A stretch of DNA of 62,500 nucleotides from Glandiceps talaboti (taxonomy: Eukaryota > Hemichordata > Enteropneusta > Spengelidae): the NCBI RefSeq assembly GCF_964340395.1, contig NC_135557.1:7036216-7098715 (forward strand). Direction: 5' to 3'. This document shows positions 48,174 to 62,500 of the stretch, one piece after another. The notes beneath the pieces are model-generated. The model did no database searches. It was given only the letters and a program-made list of their open reading frames with translations, and had not been told where the DNA came from. Position numbers and translations under genes: made by a program. How positions within the stretch are numbered: the stretch's first letter is position 1; each line of letters opens with the position of its first letter.

Positions 48174-49984
48174 AAACATGATATTTTGAATTGTCTTTGT
48201 CAAGGCTAACATAATATGATTCAAACTTACTCATGACTTCGAGTTCAACTCTATCGCTGAGTGTGATGTATCCATTACCATCTACAATCTCATCTAAAGT
48301 GAATATTACAACACAAACGTAGGTTCCCTGATCGGACAATGTGATCGGAGATTCAATTGTTAACCATCCTTCAGGCGTAGCACCATACCGAGTATCAGCA
48401 ACGCCCTCTACGATAAAATCTACCATCGTAACCAAAGTGGGACTGTAGAGAGGTCGCTCTGGTATTTCTTTTCTCCACTGAATTGTTACCCTAGAGTAGG
48501 CTTCGATTGGATCTTCATAAGCGCATCGCAGTGTTACCATGTGGTCATCGTCTGTGACAATCTGTGGTCGACAGAAACCTGCACGGCAAAATAGTGCCAC
48601 TATAAACACTGTAAACATAACAAGAAATTAACGTTCAAAATGAGTGAATACTTTTTATACGAATTTTTATAACTGCAACTGGAAAATCTTTTGAAACTGC
48701 TTAGTCATAAAAAGCGATTTACCCATAATGCAAATGGATATCACATTCTAGTCTCCGTTTCACGTTGTATGTTGATACATTAGTAATCTTGTTGATAGAT
48801 TGTGTAGGTAGTCACGTGATGTAATGCTTCGTAACATTATAAATAAACTAAGTAATCTTAGAGTGACGTTATTCTGACGTCATTAATGAATGTAAACTGA
48901 TCCTGCAAAGTGGAATTTAATTGACATCTTTTCATTCAAAACATTACAGTCACATTAGCTATTATTGGAGTAATATTTCTTTCGAAACTAACATGACATT
49001 CACTGAACGATTTTACAATATCAATTATCGGACATTGTACATCCAGAAGACGTTTACCAGCTGGTTAAAGTCGTGATCGCAGTGGGGGGGGGGGGGGTGA
49101 TTTTTAGGTGCGGCCTCAAAAATCAATTTGATTGCATTTATTGTACCATATTATGTGTACAGCTACAAAAATGTGTTTAACCCCCCCCCCCCCCAGGTGA
49201 ATCAATACTGTTTAAGGTGTACAATAACATAATCAATTCTAACCAGACGAATCTGTTTACTAAGATGGATGTATGTTCTTATGGGATGGGGTGGGGTGGG
49301 GTGAGTGAGGGATGTATGTATGGTTGGGACATATTAAATTTGCGTACCTTTATTGGAAATTGAAACAATCCTGTAATCTCGTCAGCAACACCCCCATCGT
49401 GGGCAGATACTAAACTAGTGATTACTAACGGTTTGGAAATAGCCTTCTCGGTACGGTATGTTATAAATAAAATATACAATACCTCGTATCTGAGGTATAT
49501 ATGTAAACTAATACACCTACGGATTGAAACTATACAAATATAATGTGATTTACCGAGTGTGTGAACGGCCAGATATTACACTATATGATACTTCTTGTTC
49601 TCATCTAAAACCTGGCTGCAGTAATTGAAAATCTTCACTAACTGTAATTGGATCATCTTTCGAAACTGTTTTATTAGATATCACAAAAACATTCTGCAGG
49701 AAAAGTGTCAATGCAACTTTTTGTATTTAAAATGTTTCCACTGTCCGTGAAATTTGAAAAAAAAAAATTTTTTAATTATAAATGCTTACAAAGGTCCGGA
49801 GGTTTATTCTTCAATTTCATGGAAGCAGGATAAAAATAATCTATTTACATCTTTAGTTAAATTCAATAATTTCTACTTAAATATGGAGAATTTGAATATT
49901 TCAATGATTGATATCCTTCGAACCATCACAGTGACCAACTAACAACTTGTTGTACGACCTCTTTATAGAGATTTCAACTCAGCC

Positions 49985-50071
<87 letters not shown>

Positions 50072-53047
50072 GAGGGAAGGAGGGAGAGAGAAGGAGAGAG
50101 AGAGAACGAGTGAGCGACAGAGGGAGGGAGGGAGGGAGGGAGAGAGCCTTTATAAACCCCTTCCCATATTATTTACAATGGTATGACGCTCTATATCATA
50201 TTGCCCCGTGTACATCGTCAATAATTTTTGAAATTATCGAATTTGAAATCATATCAGCTGACACGTAAGTTTCATTCTTCATTTGACGTACGAAACAAAA
50301 CAACAAATTGATATTTATAGGCAATGACGTATTCCAATAATTAGAAATATTGGCGAATTAGTTTTTGATATATTTTGAGAAAAATGATTGCTTAATTTTA
50401 AATGATAAATTGATAATAAATTGCTGTAGTTCGTGATAATCCTTCAATGTCTATTCTTCTATAGATTTAAAGGTTAGCGGATAACTGCTATAATCTTGTA
50501 GGAATGAAACTAATAATATTTGTAATAACTGTTTAATAAACACATAACTATTTATACAACGCATTATATTACATTGACTACACTAGAATAAAAATGTTTT
50601 TTTTTTTTATATAGACACTACTCATAATCAGTAATGAAAACAATATCTGTGGTGGATATGCAAAGTAATTTTTTCGTAGGAGTTGCCGTGACACGTGCTA
50701 ATATCTCCATGTGTGTAGGTAGTTTATGTATATTGCGGTTATGACCAGGAATTTCAAAACTAGCTATCACGAGTGTGTGATGATGGTCTATTTCGGTATA
50801 TTATTACTTCGTTAATATTATTTGCCAGTTTTATCCAAAGGAACTAGGTACAAACTTAGTCGTTATATCAGTCTAATATGTCAAATCTACCGAATTGTTT
50901 ACGAAGCCATTGCAATCTATGCATTCACAGTCATAGCAAATTTGATTGATTGAGTGATTAATCGATTAGTTGATTGATGGATTGATTGATTGATTGATTG
51001 ATTGATTTATCGGTCGATCCAATGATTGATGGATGGAGTGATTGATTGTGCGTTCATTCATTCATTCATTCATTCATTCATTCATTCATTCATTCATCCT
51101 CATCCATCCATCCATCCATCCATCTATTCATTCATTCATTAGGTCAATCAGTCAGTCAGTCAGTCAGTCACTCACTTACTCACTCACTCACTCACTCACT
51201 CACTCACTCACTCACTCACTCACTCAATCACTCCCTCATTGTTTGACCTCTGAAACTACTAGTATGTAGCCGTAAACGAAAGGGTTATTGCGCGTTTTGA
51301 AAAACATACAATAAAAGGGTTCTCTAGTTGAAAATTAAATTGTCATGAGCATTTCCCCCATGTCGTTGTCCACTCCATGTTTAATTACATCTTCACTTGA
51401 ACTGTCCCTGTCTAAAATAGGTTCGGGATTACCACTACGACATGGAAAATCCACACACGACTCAAAACATTGTTCCGCTTTCAACTTCCGTTTAACAATG
51501 TAATATTAAAACATTTGTGTTCTAGCTACAGTTCGGATCGCTCTGTAACAATTCGTTTACACAAATATTTTTTTTTCCGTTTATATTATTTCTCACATTC
51601 TAACGCTAGAAAATGTTTTCCCGCGTTCTGTTATTTTACCTAAGTGGATTACATGAATTGGTACCCTGAAATCTCTCTTATTTTCGGATTTATAGAACGA
51701 CAGTTAATTTACAGAAGTACAGAACGGGTGAGTTGAAGCTATTTTTGGTCACTGTATTATGCACCATAGGTATATGATATTTTGAAATAGTTACTAATTT
51801 TTTCTTTAAATCCTCTATCAATACTAAATACTAGATTAATACTGGTTGGATGTGATTCAATATCCAGTGTATATTAAAATCAAATCTTTTCAACTTCTCA
51901 TTAAAAGCTCAAGAACTAACTGAAATGGACTCGTAAACGTACTGGATAATTAATGTTAATCTAAACATTGAATTTAAACTTTTGGAAAATATCATCTTGT
52001 CTATTTCTACCAAATACTAATTGCTAATTACCATCAGTTACATAATGACGTCATGTTCTGTTGGATTACCATAATATGTATGTATGATTAACCATGGTGA
52101 CGTAATACCATTACTGGGTTGACCATGTTATGAGTTGACACAGACTTATGAATATTGAAAAACCGTCTATTACTCGAAAGGTCATTTATTATGGTACTGC
52201 TTTATAGTTCGTTTTCCGATATTTTATTTTACATTTATGTCAGATTGGAATTAATAACATGCAATTATACCCTCCATTGGAAGTCGAGCTTTTTACAAGA
52301 AGGTGACAGTGACGTTTGATCAGTCGATGTAACTTATTTCAAACTAACATACTGGTATATCATGCTATAGTAGGTGACAATGAATGAAACACTTTTGAAG
52401 TAGACAGAGGTGTAATAATATTATATATTCTTATCCAAATTTAACGATAATGTTGTCTTTGTAGTATTTTCATCATGTGTTTATGCTCAGATGTAACTTA
52501 CAGCTTGATTAGTAAAGAACATGTGAGGAATGGGACGGAAACAAGACTAGACATAAGAGACTCCCTAACCGAGCTCAGATTCCGAAAACTGCATTTTCTG
52601 GCCCTTTTTAGGACAACGTTTACTGCTAGATAAGCATTAATGACGGCTTACCTAGGAGGCATAGAGGAGGATATCCGATCGTTCTCACGTGTTCAAAGTT
52701 GTTAAAGTTATCTGGGCGATTTTAAATAGAATTAACTTAAAAATGTTCAGTCCAAGATTTCTCGATAACTTCATACTGCATGTAACACAACTTGTGAGAG
52801 ACATCGTCCCCCCCCACAGGATGGCACCGCCAAAAATGAACGCAACGTGTTAAAAGCCGACCAAAATATTAATGCTATGTGTGCCTGAAAAAAAATAGTG
52901 CAAGGTTACCATGTGTAGTATATTCTCTTTGGTGACGCAGCAAAACAAGATAAAACGATTCACCGTGGTAAAAAGTAATAATGAATGAATAGTAGTCTTA
53001 CCTGCGACCAAGACAAGGTAATCTGAAGATCTTCTAGATATGTTCAT
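47188..53047 (-). CDS. Secreted two-Ig-domain protein with a basic C-terminal tail
   Basis: Exons in transcription order: 53047-53002, 48608-48231, 48050-47679, 47264-47188. All introns are phase 1, as in shuffled extracellular modules; the product is 290 residues plus TAA. Residues 1 to about 25 are a signal peptide split by intron 1 (YLVLVA then VFIVALFC). Ig domain 1 (about 30-140) is V-like, with C44, W60 in IQW, and D108-Q-G-T-Y-V-C114. Ig domain 2 (about 143-262) has C175 (IVCNA) and C242 (SVTCQA) and no clear Trp. Exon 4 gives a tail with 15 Lys/Arg in 25 residues (KKKRKGKGRKGKKGRRQKK) and one Cys. No membrane helix is encoded. The layout resembles chordate secreted V-domain lectins (VCBP-like) with the chitin-binding module replaced, but orthology is not claimed. 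Confidence 0.82.
48119..48170. repeat. (TATG)n microsatellite in Ig gene intron 2
   Basis: It lies inside the 180-nt intron between the two Ig exons. Confidence 0.95.
48780..49190 (-). repeat. Dispersed repeat X, copy 3 (inverted)
   Basis: The reverse complement of this region matches 44120-44530, with G/C homopolymers at 49084-49097 and 49181-49194. It lies in Ig gene intron 1. Confidence 0.8.
49235..49806 (+). repeat. Direct duplication Y, copy 2
   Basis: Same orientation as 44610-45130. This copy carries a stretch (CCTGTAATCTCGTCAGCAAC, about 49370-49393) missing from the other. Confidence 0.85.
49987..50145. repeat. (GA)n tract
   Basis: Dinucleotide run grading into GGGA units. Confidence 0.97.
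50945..51236. repeat. Series of tetranucleotide runs
   Basis: In order: (ATTG)n, (TTCA)n, (ATCC)n, (TTCA)n, (CAGT)n, (CTCA)n. It lies in Ig gene intron 1. Confidence 0.95.
51237..53001 (-). other. Ig gene intron 1, 5' part
   Basis: AT-rich, no exon recognised. A poly-C run lies at 52809-52815. Confidence 0.5.
53002..53047 (-). CDS. First coding exon of the Ig protein (first half of signal peptide)
   Basis: The start is in a good context (CCACCACCATGA), encoding MNISRRSSDYLVLVA plus one base, with donor GCAG|gtaaga. The hydrophobic core is completed by the next exon (VFIVALFC), which supports joining them across the 4.4-kb intron. Confidence 0.78.
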
Positions 53048-53100
53048 GGTGGTGGTTTTATCGTCTGCAGGTTAAAAGTGACTTCTAACTCCCGCCAGTG

Positions 53101-53110
53101 CCCTTTTATA
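53101..53110 (-). promoter_or_regulatory. TATA box of the Ig gene
   Basis: TATAAAAGGG on the minus strand, 54 nt before the ATG. A start site about 30 nt downstream would leave a short 5' leader. Confidence 0.6.
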
Positions 53111-53344
53111 ACTGTACCTAAACTTAATTGGCGGATGTTAACAATGAACGTGTGACGTAAAACATCAACACCCACTCATATTGATCGAAGTCCATTTCAA
53201 GTTAACAATAACTCTACAAGTTAATAAAATTTGGGCGTTTTTTTCACGTAGGAGTAAAAGCGATATCGCCTAAAAAATTGCAAATATTAGTTCAAGGTAG
53301 ACTTGTAATGTTTAAGAATTTAGTTTTAGAGTTAGGATGAATAT

Positions 53345-53485
<141 letters not shown>

Positions 53486-54302
53486 TTTAAACTTCTGAAG
53501 TAGCGTAAAATAGTTTTTTTTTCAGTTTTGGGGCCAAATCCTCAATGTTCGGTTAACCTAACTTTTCTAAGTAAACGAAAATTGGATCTGATAGACCTAT
53601 TTCTATACTTCAATAGCGTACCATGACCAGTTCAACACAAGAGAGAATGGTGGAAGTGTTTCTCATTCGTATTATTTATATACTGTCAGAAGAATCGAAG
53701 CGGTGTCTACTGGTTTGATGTTAACAGAGAATAGTTTGAAATGTGCTAGGTTTTCCCCGAATTTGATACTACACTAAAGCACAATCCATTGTAAACAGAA
53801 CAAAAAGTTAATCAAAATTAGTTTTTAACTTTGTAACTTTAGATATTGATGTATGTTCTCCAGGCTAGGATCAGAATTTCGTCTGTTCTGTACGACAACC
53901 TTTTGACGGCTGTTTATTTTTTTAAATTGATGGTTGAAAGTCAAAGCGGTGTTTGCGGAGTGTCCCGAAATCATTCTAATTTGTATATTATTACTTTTTA
54001 AGTTCTTGTGTTCCATACAGTCTGGTTTTCTATCTAAAACAAACGCTACGTCATTTGTAGTTTCAGTGAAGGGCGCGAATAGACTTCGAATGCTTAAATA
54101 TATGCTTGGGTTCTTCTTTGTTTATAAATATGATCATTATTATTGTAAGGTAGTATACACGTGCTTCTTTGTCAAAACCTTTGAAAAAACGTCAATTTTG
54201 ATACTATGTTGTATTATTTTGATAGCAATGCATAATATGGTAATGATACAGAAACTTGTTACAAAATCTTTTCGAGAGCATGACTCGCTCAAGCCAAATT
54301 CG

Positions 54303-54752
54303 TATTATATTATATTATATTATATTATATTATATTATATTATATAAAATTCTATTCTATTCTATTCTATTCTATTCTATTCTATTCTATCATATCATAT
54401 CATATCATATTATATGATATATTATATTATATTATATTATATTATATTATATTGTATTATATTATATTATATTATATCAAATTCTATTCTATTCTATTCT
54501 GTTCTATTCTATTCTATTCTGTTCTATTCTATTCTATTCTATTCTATGCTATTCTATTCTATTCTATTCTATTCTAATATATTATATCATATCATATCAT
54601 ATCATATCATATTATATGATATAATATATTATATTATATTATATTATATTATATTATATTATATTATATTATATTATATTATATTATATTATATTATATT
54701 ATATTATATTATATTGTATTATATTATATTATATTATATTATATTATTACAT
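54303..54752. repeat. Mosaic of three pentanucleotide repeats
   Basis: Blocks run in the order TATTA, TATTC, ATCAT, then a TTATATGATATA-type junction. This order occurs twice and is followed by a long TATTA block. Confidence 0.95.
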
Positions 54753-55291
54753 TATATTACTATATCTTCAATCTTGTTATAATTATAATGGACCAGTATC
54801 AAATTATTGATGTAAAAATTCATTACGATTTTAGAAATCTCATAGCAATAGGTTTTAATACTTAGTTGGCAAAGGCTAGAGTAGATGTTTTTTAGTCGTG
54901 GAAGTTTGTTGGAAGAAACTAAACTATTAGATATTGTGATTTAGAAATGTTTAAAAGCTTATGATCTATGATTAGGAGAACTGTAATTCTCAATCGTCAA
55001 AAGTGAACTTATTGTTATTTTGAATAATTTAACTTTAAAATAATTGTAATATGGGCCACAAATGTTCTGATTTGTCATTCACCCTGTCGGCGAATAATTG
55101 AATGGGTTAATGTAGGTATTTGTTGTGATGTTTAATATGCTAATGATGATGGGAAACGCTGCAACACCATCAACTAACATATATTAATGGGGAACACTGG
55201 AGGAATGTGAAGAATTTAATATTAATCCCATCTCCTTACAGAAGCTGTAAAGAATATATTCGCTAGGGGAAGTATAGTGTAGAAGACCGTT

Positions 55292-55525
55292 GGGCAGTTA
55301 CAGGGGTGTGTCAGGGTTATATATAATTATACATATTGAAGACAAAGTGAGAATACAAAATATCGAACAGGGCAGTTACAGGGGTGTGTCAGGGTTATAT
55401 ATAATTATACATATTGAAGACAAAGTGAGAATACAAAATGTCGAACAGGGCAGTTACAGGGGTGTGTCAGTGTTATACATCATTATACATATTGAAGACA
55501 AAGTGAGAATACAAAATGTCGAACA
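55292..55525. repeat. 78-bp tandem repeat, 3 copies
   Basis: GGGCAGTTACAGGGGTGTGT ... TATTGAAGACAAAGTGAGAA, starting at 55292, 55370 and 55448. The unit is a multiple of 3, which explains the open frame. Confidence 0.92.
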
Positions 55526-58230
55526 CGTGCATTAACCAATAGATATTTATTATATTAACGTTGGTTTGTAACTATAATTTATTGTCAAATACCTGCAGTA
55601 TCTTTTTGTGAAATTTGTTGGCAACTGTCGTATATGTACCACGTTTGTCATCACAACCCTTGATCAAATTTTAAACGTCTATTGTATTCAGTCTTCTATT
55701 TGGCAGAAGATTTATTTTGCATATTTAATCATGAAACCAGCAAAACCTATTCTGGCGCGACGAAATTTACTAACACTGCTACATTTTCTCGCCAAGCTCC
55801 AAAATTCTAACGGACAGTACTACATTTCATATATCGTTTGACTCTACAACAAATCTCACCAGCAAAGATATGGCAGTATTTTGTTGATCTAGACGAGTAG
55901 ATAGTGAAAATGTAGCAGTGTTAAATAATATGATTTTTGTCGAGCCAGCCGGTAAACTGTAGCAGTGTTTAGTTAGATTTTTATTGAGCCAGCTGCTAAA
56001 ATGCAACAATATTAGTAAGACTATTGCCGAGACAGCCACTAAAATGTAGTACTGTTGCCAAGGTTTGTATTGAGCCAGCCGTTAAAATGTAGCAGTAATG
56101 GTAAAAAAAATAGCCAGCCGCTAAACCTTTGTCAAGCCAGATGATATTTTGTTTCAGGTGATACAATTATTTTTACGTCTTGGACGACGTTTTTTGTTAC
56201 AAATTAAACCTATCAAATGATGAATTTTATCTCACTAGGAAAACAAATCAACATCAATATATTAATGTCAGAGCAAACAATGTTCATAGTGTAGATAAAA
56301 TGTGCATTTCATATGCGTGCGTGCTATCAATGTCTGTATTTTGCTTGTGTAACGGTAATTCGTATCAACAAACGCTGTGTGAGATGTAGAAAGAATCGTG
56401 CAACCTAATTGAAACTCTATACCCTCTCTAGTTTGGTAGTAATTCACGCAAATGGAATGTAGCTGTTTGATGTTATAATGAAAAGAAAAAGCATTAGTAA
56501 GATTTTTTTTCGTGCTAGAGGACAAAATTTATAAAATATTAGTAATATTTTGATCACGGCAGACGACAAAATGTAACAATGTTAGTTTAAATGTTGGTCA
56601 AATTTAAAACAAACAAAAAATGTCAGAGTAAGAATTTTAAAGAAGTCATTACTCATTTGTTGGAAAGAAAACTAGGAATGAACGTATATGGAAGTGTTTT
56701 GTTGTTGTTGTTCCGTTTCTCGATTCAATCAGCCACATCATGCTGCTGAGCACGTCACTGGACTTAACCAACTTACAAACAAATAAACACAACTCCGCCA
56801 TCTTTAGGAATTTTCCTACTAATAGTTCACATTGGAGTCTGTTATATAATTGTACCTTGACATTAGCTGTAGGTGCAAATAATACACACTCGTGTATTTT
56901 CCACGTCTATCAATTCAAGGTCGATAGCTGAAAATTAAGGTAATTGATTTATAATAGTGCGTACTTGTTTGTACACAAGTGATCAATGTTTCGCTTCTCA
57001 TTTTTTTGTACTGGAAAAACCGTGTAAGGTATATTTTTGACATCTGTCACTGTATATATGTCCCACGTCAAGATTGTAACTGTCACCTCTTATTCTGTCT
57101 TACTTCTTAACATGCAATAAGGTCGTTGGTCTATTTTATGATATCTACTAGTCAAATGACGTTAAAGTTGTTCCGATTATCACCCTTCCCCGGATGTGAC
57201 TCAAGGCTGTATCAGGTCATTGTGACCTTTAACGTAGGTCATGTAATCACAAATCCTTTTATCAACATAATTGAAATAGTTTTTTGTTCGAATTTGTAGT
57301 ATATTTTTTATTGAACTTATTACAATTATTCATAACCTTTGACTTTCATTCATTCACGGATACAGTCGTGCGTAAAATTATCACATGACTATCAATAACT
57401 TTACATTGGTAAACTTACAGTTTTCAGTTGGAGACCTTTAGATGATAAAGTTCAAACATTGTCTCCCCTTCTCGATATTTCAAGTTAACTTATTTTTTTG
57501 AGAGCATTATGTTCTGAATAGTTTGCAGTACTTTGTGTATGCTCTCAAATTACGTCAAGGTCAGCAGCGCCTATTTGAATTTCAAATTTCTTCAAGTCCA
57601 CTGGACTTGCTGTTCTTTTGAAAATATTCATAGACATATTGATAAAATGGTGGGTGTTAATTCTCATTTATAGGCCATTCATTAAGAATGTTTTAATTTT
57701 CCCATAATGGTAATGTGAATTTACAAACCAAAATGGGATTTGTAGAGTTGTTAACATCTGTAACAACAAAAATCATTGGTGTAGTTTTTACTGTATATTT
57801 AAAAGGTATTCACAGTATTGTAATACCAGAACTATTACATAACCATCACTTGCAATTGACTGAACTCAAATCTGGTTGATTAAGATATAACTCATGAAAC
57901 GATCCGATGACGTAATCTATCATACTTACCAAAAATGTTCAGGAAATTGTTCTAACAATGCCAGAAGACAATCATGATGTTATAGAAGGCATGCATTGAC
58001 ATTGACATTTTAATGGAATGTGGTTTTATTTAAGCATTTTCATTTTTTTCGGGTAAAAAATCGCATAAACTCAGTTTGTGTTACTTTAAAGAAATGTGAT
58101 ATTACGTGTCCCCCACGTTGTTTTAATATGAAGCTCTAAAGACTGCATTAGCTGAACAAAGTTTTTTTTTGTGTGTTAGATATAGATTTTTATAACGACT
58201 TGTTGGAAACATCGTACACCACTAACAATA
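55526..58230. other. Intergenic, minor repeats only
   Basis: Around 55930-56160 a short motif (GAGCCAGCCGNTAAAATGTAGCAG) recurs about six times at irregular spacing. At 57840-58010 a stretch matches 38470-38640 (TGACTGAACTCAA, ATGCCAGAAGACAAT). No gene supported. Confidence 0.5.
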
Positions 58231-58239
58231 TAGCGTTAC

Positions 58240-58480
58240 CTGTGAGTAAACCTATTTGTATTACTATACACATGATATATATCCTATCAAATTTATTTTT
58301 CGGTCCGCACCCTAAAACCAATACACCAACGCAATCGCTATTTCAACCCATGTCCTATTTATTGATAAAATGACCTGTCATTAACGTGTACAATGTCTGA
58401 TCTTTGGTATTCGAACATTTTTCAGTGAATATAATGAATGTTTTGGTTGCCTGTTCGAAAGAAAAAAAATGTATGCCTCT
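58240..58480 (+). repeat. Dispersed repeat X, copy 4
   Basis: CCTATCAAATTTATTTTTCG ... GTACAATGTCTGATCTTTGG, TATTCGAACATTTTTCAGTG matches copies at 13730 and 44120. Confidence 0.65.
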
Positions 58481-61214
<2,734 letters not shown>

Positions 61215-61639
61215 GGGGGGATGTCTAGTCTGGAAGATATGCCATGTCGGGGCTCCCTCACACGTCAGCCATTATGATTATTGCTCAAAATGGCCGATGA
61301 GGGTAAAGTCGATCTTTCAGTTTACGACATGTAGTATTCGGTAGTCATCTATATTTTGGTAAGGCGAGACAAGTGAAAGGTAGATCATTAATCATGACAT
61401 TTCCCTGTTGTTATCAGTTGTTAACTATTGGTATAATATCCAGTTCTTCCGAGCACAAAGTGTGTGTCTGCTCATTGATTTGAGAATCTCCACACCTTCT
61501 AACTTTCACATGTTTCAACAGACTAATGAAGTGACACCTCAGCACACGCGATTGTCCACACGTACGATCGGTTGAACAACAACCGCTTACAGTTATTAAA
61601 ATTCTATATTAAAATGAAGTGAAGTGAAGTGTTTCTTAA

Positions 61640-61738
61640 ATAGAATATAATAGAATAGAATAACATAAAATAGAATAGAATAGAATAGAATAGAATAGAA
61701 TAGAATAGAATAGAATAGAATAGAATAGAATAGAATAA
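61640..61738. repeat. (TAGAA)n pentanucleotide repeat
   Basis: About 19 units. TAGAA is the complement of the TTCTA block at 54350-54580. Confidence 0.95.
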
Positions 61739-61954
61739 ATGAATCTACTTATCGATTATTGTTTTCCAAGTTCAAATGTTCGGAACCAGTAATCTAAGAT
61801 TTAGCTCTAATACTACATAGATACTTTGTATACAGGAAATGACGTGTACAAACAGTTCTTCTCCTATACCCACCCCCCGCACCATTTTCAGCGGTAAAAC
61901 TGCGCTCGTTCAACTATTAATTATTGAAAAATTAATTTATAATATGATGAGCGT

Positions 61955-62425
61955 CCTCGGTTGCCGTACTGTAGTCTACCTGTAGCCTAGAAGAACTATC
62001 GCTACCACTATTCAGCGATTCGTTCACTCGTCGTCTACTCTGATAACGGAGTGCAAATAAAAAAAATATCAGGTAGGATAGCGAAATGGTAGTGATGGTA
62101 GTTCTTCTCTAGTCTACAGGTAGGCTACAGGTAGTCTACAGGTAGGCTTCTGGTAGTCTACAGATAGTCTACAGATAGTCTACAGGTTGGCTACATGTAG
62201 GCTACAGGTAGTCTACAGATAGTCTACAGGTAGGCTACAGGTAGTCTACAGGTAGGCTACAGGTAGTCTACAGGTAGGCTACAGGTAGTCTACAGGTAGT
62301 CTACAGGTAGGCTACAGGTAGTCTACAGGTAGGCTACAGGTAGTCTACAGATAGTCTACAGATAGTCTACAGGTTGGCTACATGTAGGCTACGGGTAGGC
62401 TACAGTACGGCAACCAGGAGGCTCT
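61955..62425. mobile_element. Fold-back element with tandem GTAGNCTACAG units
   Basis: The left end CCTCGGTTGCCGTACTGTAG, TCTACCTGTAGCCTA is mirrored by the right end (minus strand CCTGGTTGCCGTACTGTAGC, CTACCCGTAGCC). Between them are about 27 units of 11 bp (TAGTCTACAGG / TAGGCTACAGG), all on the right arm. Confidence 0.85.
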
Positions 62426-62500
62426 TCATATCACAAACCAATTTTGATTTAAAAGAAGAAATAAATAAAAGTCAGTTTTGATTTCGGAGCGTAAATGGGA

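Noticed and set aside
32516-53047. One large gene joining the Ig domains to the lectin domains
   Set aside because: Phases would allow it, but a clean signal-peptide exon (42616-42559) joins in phase to the first lectin exon, and the Ig gene has its own terminal exon with a stop at 47188.
53934-54347. 137-codon plus-strand frame with hydrophobic stretches
   Set aside because: AT-rich, no ATG context, runs into a pentanucleotide repeat, no family resemblance and no splice sites.

Overview
This window is animal nuclear DNA. It has long introns with GT/AG splice sites, abundant microsatellites, fold-back transposons and tRNA-type SINE remains, and it is AT-rich. The gene content fits a marine invertebrate (a non-vertebrate deuterostome or a lophotrochozoan): one GRAMD1/Aster-type gene next to a C-type-lectin receptor and a two-Ig secreted protein. 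The sequence does not settle the species. All exon models were built by reading splice sites and checking phase by hand; none is tested by transcript data.

Region 1 (1-16.3 kb, + strand) holds the 3' two thirds of a GRAMD1 (Aster) gene, a membrane-contact-site sterol transfer protein. Eleven coding exons read in phase to a stop at 16279. The VASt-domain segment after exon 3 is encoded by two alternative exons of exactly 119 nt (5036-5154 and 5647-5765). They have the same entry and exit phases, so only one can be used at a time. This is the most interesting coding feature in the window.

Region 2 (16.3-32 kb) has no gene that I can support. It holds 3' UTR-like repeats, a piece of that UTR duplicated 2.4 kb away, fold-back elements, a 2.6-kb satellite with a 67-bp unit, and a complete, very young, non-autonomous LTR retrotransposon (27365-30131). 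The two 592-bp LTRs look identical and the element is flanked by CTAG.

Region 3 (32-53 kb, - strand) holds two separate immune-type genes, both transcribed leftward. The upstream one (53047 to 47188) encodes a secreted protein of about 290 residues: signal peptide, V-type Ig domain, second Ig domain and a strikingly basic C-terminal tail. The downstream one (42616 to 32516) encodes a type I membrane receptor of about 475 residues: signal peptide, C-type lectin domain, linker, second C-type lectin domain, linker, transmembrane helix, and a short tail with a YQDL motif and a C-terminal SKV. Each gene has its own signal-peptide exon, so they are not one gene.

Region 4 (53-62.5 kb) has no supportable gene. 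It consists of (GA)n tracts, a mosaic pentanucleotide array, a 78-bp tandem repeat, dispersed-repeat copies and a fold-back element built of tandem GTAGCCTAC-type units at the right end.
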